This document shows, in pieces, positions 57,045 to 64,000 of a stretch of DNA of 64,000 nucleotides; position 1 is the stretch's first letter, and every line of letters starts with the position of its first letter. Origin of the DNA: Dyella jiangningensis (lineage in GTDB: Bacteria; Pseudomonadota; Gammaproteobacteria; Xanthomonadales; Rhodanobacteraceae); the NCBI RefSeq assembly GCF_003264855.1, contig NZ_NFZS01000001.1, forward strand, positions 62,001 through 126,000, in the 5' to 3' direction. A model generated the notes under the pieces. The model did no database searches. It worked only from the letters and a program-made list of their open reading frames with translations, and was not told the origin of the DNA. The position numbers and the translations under genes were made by a program.

Positions 57045-58733
57045 TTACATGCTCTCCGGGGCGCTGAGGCCCAGCAAATCAAGACCGTTCTTCAGAACCT
57101 GGCGCGTCGCCACGATAAGCGCCAATCGCGCGTCGCGCAGGTTCGCATCGTCCACCAGGAACTGATGCGAGTTGTAGTAGGTGTGGAACGCATTCGCCAA
57201 CTCGCGCAGCCAGGTGGCGACCAGGTGCGGCTCCAGGTTCGCCGCGGCGGTCTCAACCAGCTCCGGATACTTCGAAAGCTCCGTCAACAGGATCTGCTCG
57301 TGCTCGTTGTCCAGGCGCGCCAGGTGGGCCAGCCCATTGTGCAGATCGAAGGTGAACCCTTTCTCGCCAGCCTGGCGCAGCACGCTGCAGACGCGAGCAT
57401 GGGCGTACTGGATGTAGTAGACCGGATTGTCGTTGCTCTGCGAGCGGGCCAGGTCGATGTCGAACACCAGCTGCGAGTCGCCCTTGCGGGCGATCAGGAA
57501 GTAGCGCGTGGCGTCGCGGCCGACCTCGTCGATCAGGTCGCGCAGGGTCACGTAGCTGCCGGCGCGCTTGGAGATCTTCACCTCCTCGCCCCCGCGCATC
57601 ACCGTCACCATCTGGTGCAGTACGTATTCCGGCCAGCCCTGGGGGATGCCGCAGTCCAGCGCCTGCAGGCCGGCCTTCACGCGGGCCAGGCTGCCGTGGT
57701 GGTCCGAACCCAGCTCGGTGATGGCGCGTGCGTAACCGCGCTGCCACTTGCTGCGGTGGTAAGCCACGTCCGGCACGAAGTAGGTGTAGGTGCCGTCGGA
57801 CTTGCGCATCACGCGATCCTTGTCGTCACCGAAATCGGTGGAGCGCAGCCACAGCGCACCGCCCTCCTCGTAGGTGTGGCCGTGGGCGACCAGCTCGCGC
57901 ACGGTCTCGTCCACCTTGCCGTCGGTGTACAGCGAGGATTCCAGGAAATAGGTGTCGAAGCGGACGCCGAAGGCCTTGAGGTCGAGGTTCTGCTCACGGC
58001 GCAGGCTGGCCACGGCGAAGTGGCGGATGGCTTCGAGATCGTCGGCGTTCTTCGCGCCGGTAACGACTTCACCGTCCGCCTCCACCGATTCGCCGGCCAT
58101 GTAGGCACGCGCCACGTCGGCGATGTAGTCGCCGCGGTAGCCGTCTTCCGGCCAGCCTTCGACGCCCGGGGCCAGGCCGCGCGCACGCGCCTGCACCGAG
58201 ATGGCGAGATTGTTGATCTGCACGCCGGCGTCGTTGTAGTAGAACTCGCGCTTGACGTTCCAGCCGGTGGCGTCGAGCAGACGGCTAATACAGTCGCCGA
58301 TCGCCGCGGCACGGCCATGGCCCACGTGCAGCGGGCCGGTCGGGTTGGCCGACACGTATTCCACGCCCGCCATCACGCCCTTGCCGCTCTGGCTGCGGCC
58401 ATAGGCATCGCCCTCGGCCATGATGCGGCGCACTTCGTCGTGGTACGCACCCGGCGCCAGGAAGAAGTTGATGAAGCCCGGGCCGGCGATCTCCACCTTG
58501 GCCACCAGGGTGTTGGCGGGCAGCGCGGCGACCAGCTTCTCGGCCAGCTCGCGCGGCTTGGCGCGAGCCGGCTTGGCCAGCAGCATGGCCGCGTTGGTGG
58601 CGAAGTCGCCGTGGTCGCGGTTGCGCGCGCGCTCGATCACGAAGCTCGGTACCTCGAGGTCGGCGGGCAGGGTGGAGTCGTTCTGCAGGGTACGAAGCGC
58701 CTGCAGCAGCAGTTCACGCAGCTGTTCTTTCAC
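57045..58733 (-). CDS. argS: Arginyl-tRNA synthetase
   Basis: 562 residues, normal length. Charges tRNA-Arg with arginine. It has the class I signature HVGH in [17 protein letters not shown] (about residue 122, HIGH-like), and the KMSKS-like loop [15 protein letters not shown] (about residue 395). The N-terminal additional domain (Add-1) and C-terminal anticodon-binding helices ([20 protein letters not shown]) are present. The GTG start at 58733 is the best fit though no strong ribosome site precedes it. The SPOR gene follows with no gap. Confidence 0.97.
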   Translation of the reverse strand: MKEQLRELLLQALRTLQNDSTLPADLEVPSFVIERARNRDHGDFATNAAMLLAKPARAKPRELAEKLVAALPANTLVAKVEIAGPGFINFFLAPGAYHDEVRRIMAEGDAYGRSQSGKGVMAGVEYVSANPTGPLHVGHGRAAAIGDCISRLLDATGWNVKREFYYNDAGVQINNLAISVQARARGLAPGVEGWPEDGYRGDYIADVARAYMAGESVEADGEVVTGAKNADDLEAIRHFAVASLRREQNLDLKAFGVRFDTYFLESSLYTDGKVDETVRELVAHGHTYEEGGALWLRSTDFGDDKDRVMRKSDGTYTYFVPDVAYHRSKWQRGYARAITELGSDHHGSLARVKAGLQALDCGIPQGWPEYVLHQMVTVMRGGEEVKISKRAGSYVTLRDLIDEVGRDATRYFLIARKGDSQLVFDIDLARSQSNDNPVYYIQYAHARVCSVLRQAGEKGFTFDLHNGLAHLARLDNEHEQILLTELSKYPELVETAAANLEPHLVATWLRELANAFHTYYNSHQFLVDDANLRDARLALIVATRQVLKNGLDLLGLSAPESM

Positions 58734-59248
58734 GGCGTTGGTCGGGCGACGATGGAACCCGCAATCCTATCAGACCGGCGCCCGCCAAGCCGGCTCGTTG
58801 CAGGCTTTTCGGCGTGCTGCGTTGCGGGGGAGAAATCTGTGGATAACTCTGTGGGGAATCGCTGACACGACAGTGGTTCGGCAGCGGCATTTGCGGCGGA
58901 AATGCAGGTGTAAAGAAAAATATCCTTTGTATTCAGCGTATTGAAGTGCACACATGAGGCCGCTGGCAACAATGGAGCGGAAAGTGCCGTCTCAGGCCGA
59001 ATGTGCATAACTCCCGGGACAAGGCCTGCAGCCACCCGTCGACACCGAAGCAAGTTTCGCGTCATGCCCCTGTCATGCGGCACTGCCACACTCCTTTCCG
59101 TCCCCCGGCACCTCCCCGCCGGACCGGACGGGAGACCGCCGTGCTCCTTCTCTCCCCACAAACGGCCAAACGGCGCGGACCTCCCCCCGCGCCGTTGCTT
59201 TTTCAGAGTTCGGCGGCCGGCATGACAGCCGGCGCCGGTGCCCGCCCC
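58734..59248. other. Intergenic region with a DnaA-box-like sequence and a terminator
   Basis: No credible protein gene. TGTGGATAA (58838-58846) is an exact DnaA-box complement but stands alone. A strong hairpin terminator lies at 59169-59203. The stretch between might carry a small RNA, which the sequence alone does not establish. Confidence 0.45.
59169..59203 (+). terminator. Hairpin with T run, plus-strand terminator
   Basis: AACGGCGCGG (59169-59178) pairs with CCGCGCCGTT (59187-59196), followed by a T run at 59199-59203. No protein gene on the plus strand ends just upstream, so it may end a small RNA or serve as the reverse terminator of the TPR gene. Confidence 0.75.
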
Positions 59249-61021
59249 TCAGAGCCGCTCCATCCGCAGCCAGGACGGATCGCCCAGCCAGGCGCGCTCG
59301 AAGGCCGTGCGCGCCTCGGCCGCCTCGCGCGGATGTCCCAACGCATCCTCGCTTTGGGCCAGCCCATAGAGCGCCCAGCCGTTGCGCGGCGTCTGCTTGA
59401 GTGCTGCCTGGAACGCCTGGCTGGCCTCGTCGTAGCGGCCGGCCGTGAACAAGGCCGCGCCCAGCGACTGGCTGACCGGGTAGTACCAGTAGGCAGGCTC
59501 CTGATAGGGAATCTTGCGTTCGAGGGCGATCGCCTCCCGGTAATGGCCTGCCGCTTCCTCGAAACGTCCTTGTGCCTGCGCGAACCGACCGCGGGCAACG
59601 GCTTCAGCCAGTGACAGGAGGTCGGGTGCGGGCACGCCCTGTTCGATCATCGGCGCGAACGCATCGGAAGCGCGCAGCGCGGCGAGTGCCGTCAGCTCGC
59701 GGTCGAATGCCGTGCGATCCTGTCGCTGCGCGTGCGCCACGGCGCGCGCATAGAGGCGCATGGCCGTGGCGTAGGGGAGACGCGGGTCCGACGGTGGCAT
59801 GGCGAGGATCGCCTCGGGCCGCGCGAACTGCGCCATGGCCAGATAGGGCGCGGCATCGATCGCCTGGATCCACGCGATGCGTGCGGAGGTTTCCGGATCA
59901 AGCACGCTGCGCAGGCGTTGGGCTTCCCGAATCGCCGTCTCCATGTCGCCTGCCATCTGTGCCGACGCGACGATGAAATGGATGTTGTGCGGGTAGTAGC
60001 CATAGCGCACGAGGCTGTGGTCGTTTGTGCTGCGAATCAGTGTCTCGTCCGCGCGGGCCGCCGCGACGTTGACGCGGATGGCGTCTGCGTAGCGACCCGT
60101 CAACGCATAGATGTGCGCCGGCATGTGGACGAGATGCCCCGCGCTGGGGGCAAGCGGCTGCGCCAATCGATCCGCCGCCGCTTCCGCACGACGCGGATCG
60201 GCGCTGTTCTCCATCAGGTGGATGTAGAGATGCGCCGCCTGGAGATGGCCCGGATGGCGCGCGAGCACGGTCTCGACCAGCTTGACGGCTTCGCCGCTGC
60301 GCCCGATCGGCGTGCGCTTGTCGGCTTCCCAATAGTTCCAGGGGCTGGTGTCCATCGCTGCTTCGGCGGCGAGCACGGCGATGTCGTCGTCCTTGGGGAA
60401 TCGACGCGCGACATCGAGCATGGCATCCGCATAGGCCCCATCGAGCGCGGCGCGGTCGGCCTTCGCGTCGCGCGAATAGCGCCGAGCGATCGCATCGATC
60501 AGCGCCTGCTCCAGCGGCGAGGCGGATTCGCGCAAGTCGAGTGCGCGATCCATCGCCGCCAAGGCGGCGTTGCGGTCGCGATCGTCCATCGGTGCATTGA
60601 TGTTGGGGCCCAGCGCGAGCGCCTCGCCCCACCAGCACATCGCGCAATCCGGATCGAGCCGTTGCGCCGCCCTGAACGATCGCACGGCACCGGCGTGATT
60701 GAATCCGTAGGTGAGCACCAGGCCCTGGTTGACATAGCGCCGCGCCTGTTCACTCCCCGTCGTGATCGCCACGTGCGATGTAGTGAGATCGGCGAAGAGT
60801 GGCATGGGCGCGGATGCTGCGCCTGACGGCGCGGCGACGGCCGCAGCAAGCGCCAGATGCTGCGTCAGCGACGGCGCGGATGCCTTGCCGCCACAGATGG
60901 CAGATGCCAGGACACCGGGATCGAAAGCGCGCGTCTCGAACGAAAACGACGCGACTAGCGACGAACTGGTGAGAACGACGCCAGCCCCAGCCAGCACCGT
61001 GTACTTCCACAGGTTGCGCAT
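59249..61021 (-). CDS. Secreted TPR-repeat protein of unknown function
   Basis: 590 residues with an N-terminal hydrophobic signal (LWKYTVLAGAGVVLTSSSLV). TPR motifs are evident near residues 110-150 (GAVRSFRAAQRLDPDCAMCW), 470-500 (GRFEEAAGHYREAIALERKI) and 510-545 (YDEASQAFQAALKQTPRNGW). A CxxC pair (DPDCAMCWWGEALALG) and the conserved-looking HLYIHLMENSADPRRAEAAA and LVHMPAHIYALTGRYADAIR segments suggest a specific family with a His-rich centre, found in many Proteobacteria but uncharacterised to my knowledge. No enzymatic domain is seen. It is transcribed alone. Confidence 0.82.
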   Translation of the reverse strand: MRNLWKYTVLAGAGVVLTSSSLVASFSFETRAFDPGVLASAICGGKASAPSLTQHLALAAAVAAPSGAASAPMPLFADLTTSHVAITTGSEQARRYVNQGLVLTYGFNHAGAVRSFRAAQRLDPDCAMCWWGEALALGPNINAPMDDRDRNAALAAMDRALDLRESASPLEQALIDAIARRYSRDAKADRAALDGAYADAMLDVARRFPKDDDIAVLAAEAAMDTSPWNYWEADKRTPIGRSGEAVKLVETVLARHPGHLQAAHLYIHLMENSADPRRAEAAADRLAQPLAPSAGHLVHMPAHIYALTGRYADAIRVNVAAARADETLIRSTNDHSLVRYGYYPHNIHFIVASAQMAGDMETAIREAQRLRSVLDPETSARIAWIQAIDAAPYLAMAQFARPEAILAMPPSDPRLPYATAMRLYARAVAHAQRQDRTAFDRELTALAALRASDAFAPMIEQGVPAPDLLSLAEAVARGRFAQAQGRFEEAAGHYREAIALERKIPYQEPAYWYYPVSQSLGAALFTAGRYDEASQAFQAALKQTPRNGWALYGLAQSEDALGHPREAAEARTAFERAWLGDPSWLRMERL

Positions 61022-61213
61022 GGTCCGAGCTCCGCTTGGGAACGTGGTAGCGCGGGAGGTTACTCAGCCTGCCGGCCTTGTATATAACCTGAAAGGCCGG
61101 TGCGATTTAGTGGCCGAAGCAGGTGTTGATGCAATGACGCGCAAGCGCAGATGCGATGCGCATGGCTGTCGTCGATGCGTGCCGCATGATGAAACGGTTG
61201 GCACCGACTCGCC

Positions 61214-61888
61214 TTACATCCACCCCAGCGCCGCCATCGACGTCGGTGCTCCCGAGCCGATCACCAGATGATCGAGCACGCGCACGCCAACCAGCTGCAG
61301 TGCTTCTTTCAGTTCGCGCGTGATGGCTCGATCGGCCGCGCTGGGCTCGGCGACGCCGGACGGATGGTTGTGCGCAAAGATGACGGCCGATGCGTTGTGC
61401 CTGAGGCAGGCGCGCACCACTTCGCGCGGATGCACGCTGGCGCCGTCGACGGTGCCGCGGAACAGTTCTTCGAACGCCAGCACGCGATGGCGGTTGTCGA
61501 GGAACAGGCAGCCGAACACTTCGTAGGGCAGGTGGCGCAGCTGCGCGCTGAGATAGTCGCCGCTCTCGCGCGGATTGCCGAGCGCGGGGCGTTCGGCCAA
61601 CTGCTCGGCCAGCGAACGCCGGGCGAGTTCCAGCGCGGCGACCAGGCGGGCGCGCTTGGCCGGGCCGATGCCGCGCAAGCGCAGTGCGCTGGCGTGCGGA
61701 TCGGCGAGCAGCGCGCCCAGGGTGCCGGCGGCCACCAGCAGTTCACGGCCCAGGGCGATCGCGTCCTTGCCGGGCAAGCCGCTGCCGAGCAGTACCGCGA
61801 CCAGTTCGGCGTCGGACAGCGCGCCGCAGCCGCGGGCCAACAGTTTTTCCCGGGGACGTTCCAGTTCGGGCCATTCGCGAATGCTCAT
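61214..61888 (-). CDS. radC: RadC-family DNA repair-associated JAB-domain protein
   Basis: 224 residues (E. coli RadC 222) starting at MSIREWPELERPREKLLARG (61888). N-terminal helix-hairpin-helix-like region (ALSDAELVAVLLGSG, then LRGIGPAKRARLVAALELA) and the JAB/MPN metal site with HxH...D (HNHPSGVAEPSAADRAIT) near the C-terminus. The biochemical role remains uncertain; earlier links to recombination were revised. A longer start at 61924 is possible. It is convergent with the LysR gene only indirectly: both are on the minus strand, 96 bases apart. Confidence 0.95.
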   Translation of the reverse strand: MSIREWPELERPREKLLARGCGALSDAELVAVLLGSGLPGKDAIALGRELLVAAGTLGALLADPHASALRLRGIGPAKRARLVAALELARRSLAEQLAERPALGNPRESGDYLSAQLRHLPYEVFGCLFLDNRHRVLAFEELFRGTVDGASVHPREVVRACLRHNASAVIFAHNHPSGVAEPSAADRAITRELKEALQLVGVRVLDHLVIGSGAPTSMAALGWM

Positions 61889-61984
61889 GCCCACAGGCTG
61901 GCGGCGCGATGCACGGCTGCCCATCGGATATCCGCCCCTCTTCAGGTCAGGCACCGCGCCAGCGGACGGCAAGCGGAGGGAGGG

Positions 61985-62887
61985 TCATGTCGCCGCAGGT
62001 AGCCGCGCGGCAAATTCCGCCGAGATCCAATCGATGAATACGCGTACTCGCGGTGAAAGCTGACGGTTCTGCGGATAGAGCACGTACACCGGGGACGGGG
62101 ATGGCGGGTGACTGGCGAGCACCTCCACCAGGCTGCCTCGGGCCAGATCCTCCTGCGCGCGGTAACGCGGCACCTGGATCAGGCCCATGCCCAGCCGGGC
62201 CAGGGAGACATACATCTCCGCACCCGCCACGCTGACGGCGTGCGGCAGCGCGAGCTGCCGCAACGCGCCATCGACCTGGAATTCCAGCGGAATCACGCTG
62301 CCCGAGGCCGACGACACGAAGCCGATCATGGCGTGGTCCTTGAGATCGTCCGGCGACGTCGGCACGCCGTGGCGTTCCAGATAGGCAGGGCTGGCGTACG
62401 TGCCTTCGTCCAGCACGGCGATCCGCCGGCCGATCATGCTGCTGTCGGTCGGCTTGCCCACGCGCAGCACGCAGTCGACACCTTCGCGCACCAGGTCGAC
62501 ATAGCGATCGCCTTCGCCGATGCGCAACTGGATATCCGGATAGCGTTCCAGGAAGCCGGGCAGCCCCGGCAGCATGAAATGGCGGGCGAGCGTGCCGTGC
62601 ACGTCCACCCGCAACAGGCCCGCGGGCCGGGCGCCGGTGAAGGCGGCTTCGGCCTCCTCGATCTCGGCGAGGATCGCCAGGCAGCGCTGGTAATAGGCCT
62701 CGCCGTCCAGGGTGGGGCGCACCTGGCGCGTGGTGCGTTCCAGCAGGCGTACGCCGAGCCTCGCCTCCAGCTTCTTCACCACCTCGGTGACGGTGGAGCG
62801 GGGCAGTTCCAGGTCCTGGGCGGCCCGCGTGAAGCTGCGGCGCTCCACGATGCGGGCGAACAGGCGCATGGCGTCGACCTTGTCCAC
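61985..62887 (-). CDS. LysR-family transcriptional regulator
   Basis: 300 residues. Winged helix (FARIVERRSFTRAAQDLEL, then PRSTVTEVVKKLEARLGVRL) followed by the effector domain (LLRVDVHGTLARHFMLPGLP, about residue 90 onwards). It is divergent from the SDR gene at 63005, which begins 118 bases away, so it probably controls the SDR pair. Effector unknown. It belongs to the same DmlR/CrgA-like branch as the LysR gene at 4436, sharing the VYVLYPQNRQLSPRVRVFID-type end. Confidence 0.92.
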   Translation of the reverse strand: MDKVDAMRLFARIVERRSFTRAAQDLELPRSTVTEVVKKLEARLGVRLLERTTRQVRPTLDGEAYYQRCLAILAEIEEAEAAFTGARPAGLLRVDVHGTLARHFMLPGLPGFLERYPDIQLRIGEGDRYVDLVREGVDCVLRVGKPTDSSMIGRRIAVLDEGTYASPAYLERHGVPTSPDDLKDHAMIGFVSSASGSVIPLEFQVDGALRQLALPHAVSVAGAEMYVSLARLGMGLIQVPRYRAQEDLARGSLVEVLASHPPSPSPVYVLYPQNRQLSPRVRVFIDWISAEFAARLPAAT

Positions 62888-63004
62888 GGCATTGTTCCCG
62901 ATATCCGAATGATGTTGGCGAATTTCAGCAGATTATCCGTGAAGGGCAAAAGACCATCCTTTGCACACGCCGGCACCGCGCCGGTTCTCCCAGAGGATGT
63001 TTCC

Positions 63005-63745
63005 ATGTCTGCCAACACTTCCAAGGTCGCCATCGTCACTGGTGCTTCCCGCGGCATCGGCGCCGCCGTGGCCGAACGCCTGGCCCACGATGGCTTTACC
63101 GTGGTCATCAACTACGCCGGCGATGCCGCCTCCGCCGAGGCGCTGGCGGGCAAGATCGAAGCGGCCGGTGGCCGTGCGGTGACCGCCCAGGCCGACGTGG
63201 CCGACCCGGCGGCGGTGCGCCGCCTGTTCGATGCGGCCGAAACCGCCTTTGGCGGCGTCGACGTGCTGGTCAACAATGCCGGGGTCATGCAGCTGGCGCC
63301 GCTGGCCGGCACCGACGACGAGCTGTTCGACCGCACCATCGCCATCAACCTCAAAGGCAGCTTCAACGCCATGCGCGAAGCAGGCAAGCGCATGCGCGAC
63401 GGCGGTCGCATCATCAATTTCTCCACCAGCATCGTCGGCACGCTGCTGCCCACGTATGGCGTCTATGCCGCCACCAAGGCCGGCGTGGAGGCGATGACGC
63501 ACATCATGGCGAAGGAGCTGCGCGGCCGCTCCATCACGGTAAACGCGGTGGCGCCGGGGCCGACGGCCACCGATCTGTTCCTCAAGGGCAAGACGCCCGA
63601 GCTGATCGATCAGCTGGCGAAGGTGGCGCCGCTGGAGCGCCTGGGCCAGCCCGAGGACATCGCCAACGTCGTGTCCTTCCTCGCCAGCCCGGAGGGCGGC
63701 TGGGTCAACGGCCAGGTATTGCGCGCCAACGGCGGCATGGTCTGA
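63005..63745 (+). CDS. Short-chain dehydrogenase/reductase
   Basis: 246 residues. The ATG at 63005 has GAGG 9 bases upstream. Cofactor motif TGASRGIGAAVAERL; NNAG in LVNNAGVMQLAPLAG; catalytic Ser and YxxxK in FSTSIVGTLLPTYGVYAATK. C-terminal RLGQPEDIANVVSFLASPEG and VLRANGGMV are typical of the 'classical' SDRs annotated as 3-ketoacyl-ACP reductase-like. Substrate unknown. It is divergent from a LysR gene and 68 bases ahead of another SDR on the same strand. Confidence 0.92.
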   Translation: MSANTSKVAIVTGASRGIGAAVAERLAHDGFTVVINYAGDAASAEALAGKIEAAGGRAVTAQADVADPAAVRRLFDAAETAFGGVDVLVNNAGVMQLAPLAGTDDELFDRTIAINLKGSFNAMREAGKRMRDGGRIINFSTSIVGTLLPTYGVYAATKAGVEAMTHIMAKELRGRSITVNAVAPGPTATDLFLKGKTPELIDQLAKVAPLERLGQPEDIANVVSFLASPEGGWVNGQVLRANGGMV

Positions 63746-63813
63746 ACCGGCACGCCCCTTCCTTCTTGGTCAAAGCGCTTCGCCGCGAGCGGTGAAGCCT
63801 CCTGGAGATTCCC

Positions 63814-64000
63814 ATGCAGAACATCATCGTGATTACCGGCGCGTCGAGCGGCTTTGGCCTGATGACGGCGCGCGCTCTCGCCCATGCGGGCCATACGGTC
63901 TATGCAGGCATGCGCGAAACCGCGGGACGCAACGCGCCGCGCGTCGCTGAGATGCAGCAGTACGCGAGCGAGCAGGGTATCGACCTGCGCCCCATCGAGA
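63814..64000 (+). CDS. Short-chain dehydrogenase/reductase, N-terminal part, cut by window edge
   Basis: The first 62 codons are visible: MQNIIVITGASSGFGLMTAR with the TGxxxGxG cofactor motif, followed by ALAHAGHTVYAGMRETAGRN, typical of the start of an SDR. GGAG lies 8 bases before the ATG. The gene continues beyond the right edge, so length and substrate are unknown. It is probably cotranscribed with the SDR gene just upstream under the divergent LysR regulator. Confidence 0.88.
   Translation, partial: MQNIIVITGASSGFGLMTARALAHAGHTVYAGMRETAGRNAPRVAEMQQYASEQGIDLRPIE

Noticed and set aside
58838..58846. TGTGGATAA, an exact DnaA-box complement, as a sign of an origin
   Set aside because: Only one good box is present, and there is no AT-rich unwinding region or dnaA/dnaN gene nearby, so an origin is not supported.

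Overview
This is a 64 kb stretch of a GC-rich bacterial chromosome. The gene families (UppP, SpeA/SpeE, NtrBC, ArgS, RadC, FadI-like thiolase, ESPR autotransporter, GH39/GH43 enzymes) and the many short intergenic inverted repeats of the GTAGGAGCGCACCC type suggest a gammaproteobacterium of the Xanthomonadales, probably Rhodanobacteraceae (the Dyella, Luteibacter and Rhodanobacter group). That placement is an inference from gene content and repeats; there is no rRNA in the window. I saw no tRNA or rRNA gene, phage, IS transposase or CRISPR array.

Layout. 1-5.4 kb: a MexEF-type RND efflux pump (the pump gene runs off the left edge and carries an apparent one-base frameshift) and its divergent LysR regulator. 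5.5-9.3 kb: a serine hydrolase, a membrane winged-helix/TPR regulator and UppP. 9.4-11.1 kb: glnA behind a clear NtrC site, a sigma-54 promoter and a strong terminator. 11.4-14.9 kb: the first large autotransporter. 15-20.6 kb: an M23 peptidase-like protein, then divergent secreted GH39 and GH43 glycosidases around a perfect LacI-type operator, and a 2'-5' RNA ligase-like protein. 20.6-25.6 kb: a FUSC transporter and an AraC/VOC/UvrA2-like gene run. 25.6-29.7 kb: YjdM, a small unknown protein, and an alcohol dehydrogenase/cupin pair facing a LysR gene and a tautomerase. 30-32.9 kb: ntrB-ntrC and a GNAT gene. 33-39.9 kb: repeat-rich DNA around a PAS-GGDEF-EAL protein, an unknown conserved-looking protein, a thiolase and a TonB-like protein. 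39.9-45.3 kb: a minus-strand group (phospholipase D-like lipoprotein, a MITE-like element, YceI, SixA, ParA, an unknown secreted protein) and a tiny membrane protein. 45.4-51.5 kb: divergent speE/speA, then 3-hydroxybutyrate dehydrogenase, patatin and 3-hydroxyisobutyrate-type dehydrogenase ending in a terminator. 51.8-56.1 kb: the second, larger autotransporter with an ESPR signal. 56.3-64 kb: SPOR protein, argS, a TPR protein, radC, LysR and two short-chain dehydrogenases, the last cut by the right edge.

How parts connect. The nitrogen circuit can be read in the DNA: ntrBC lies at 30 kb, and glnA, 19 kb away, has the matching enhancer site and sigma-54 promoter. The two glycosidases look co-controlled by an unlinked LacI-family repressor. 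Three LysR genes face the genes they probably control. The most unusual signals lie outside genes: two families of paired inverted repeats (REPIN-like), a 24-25 nt mini-element found four times and apparently inserted into other repeats, and a 291 bp MITE-like element with 29 bp terminal inverted repeats sitting inside a gene group.
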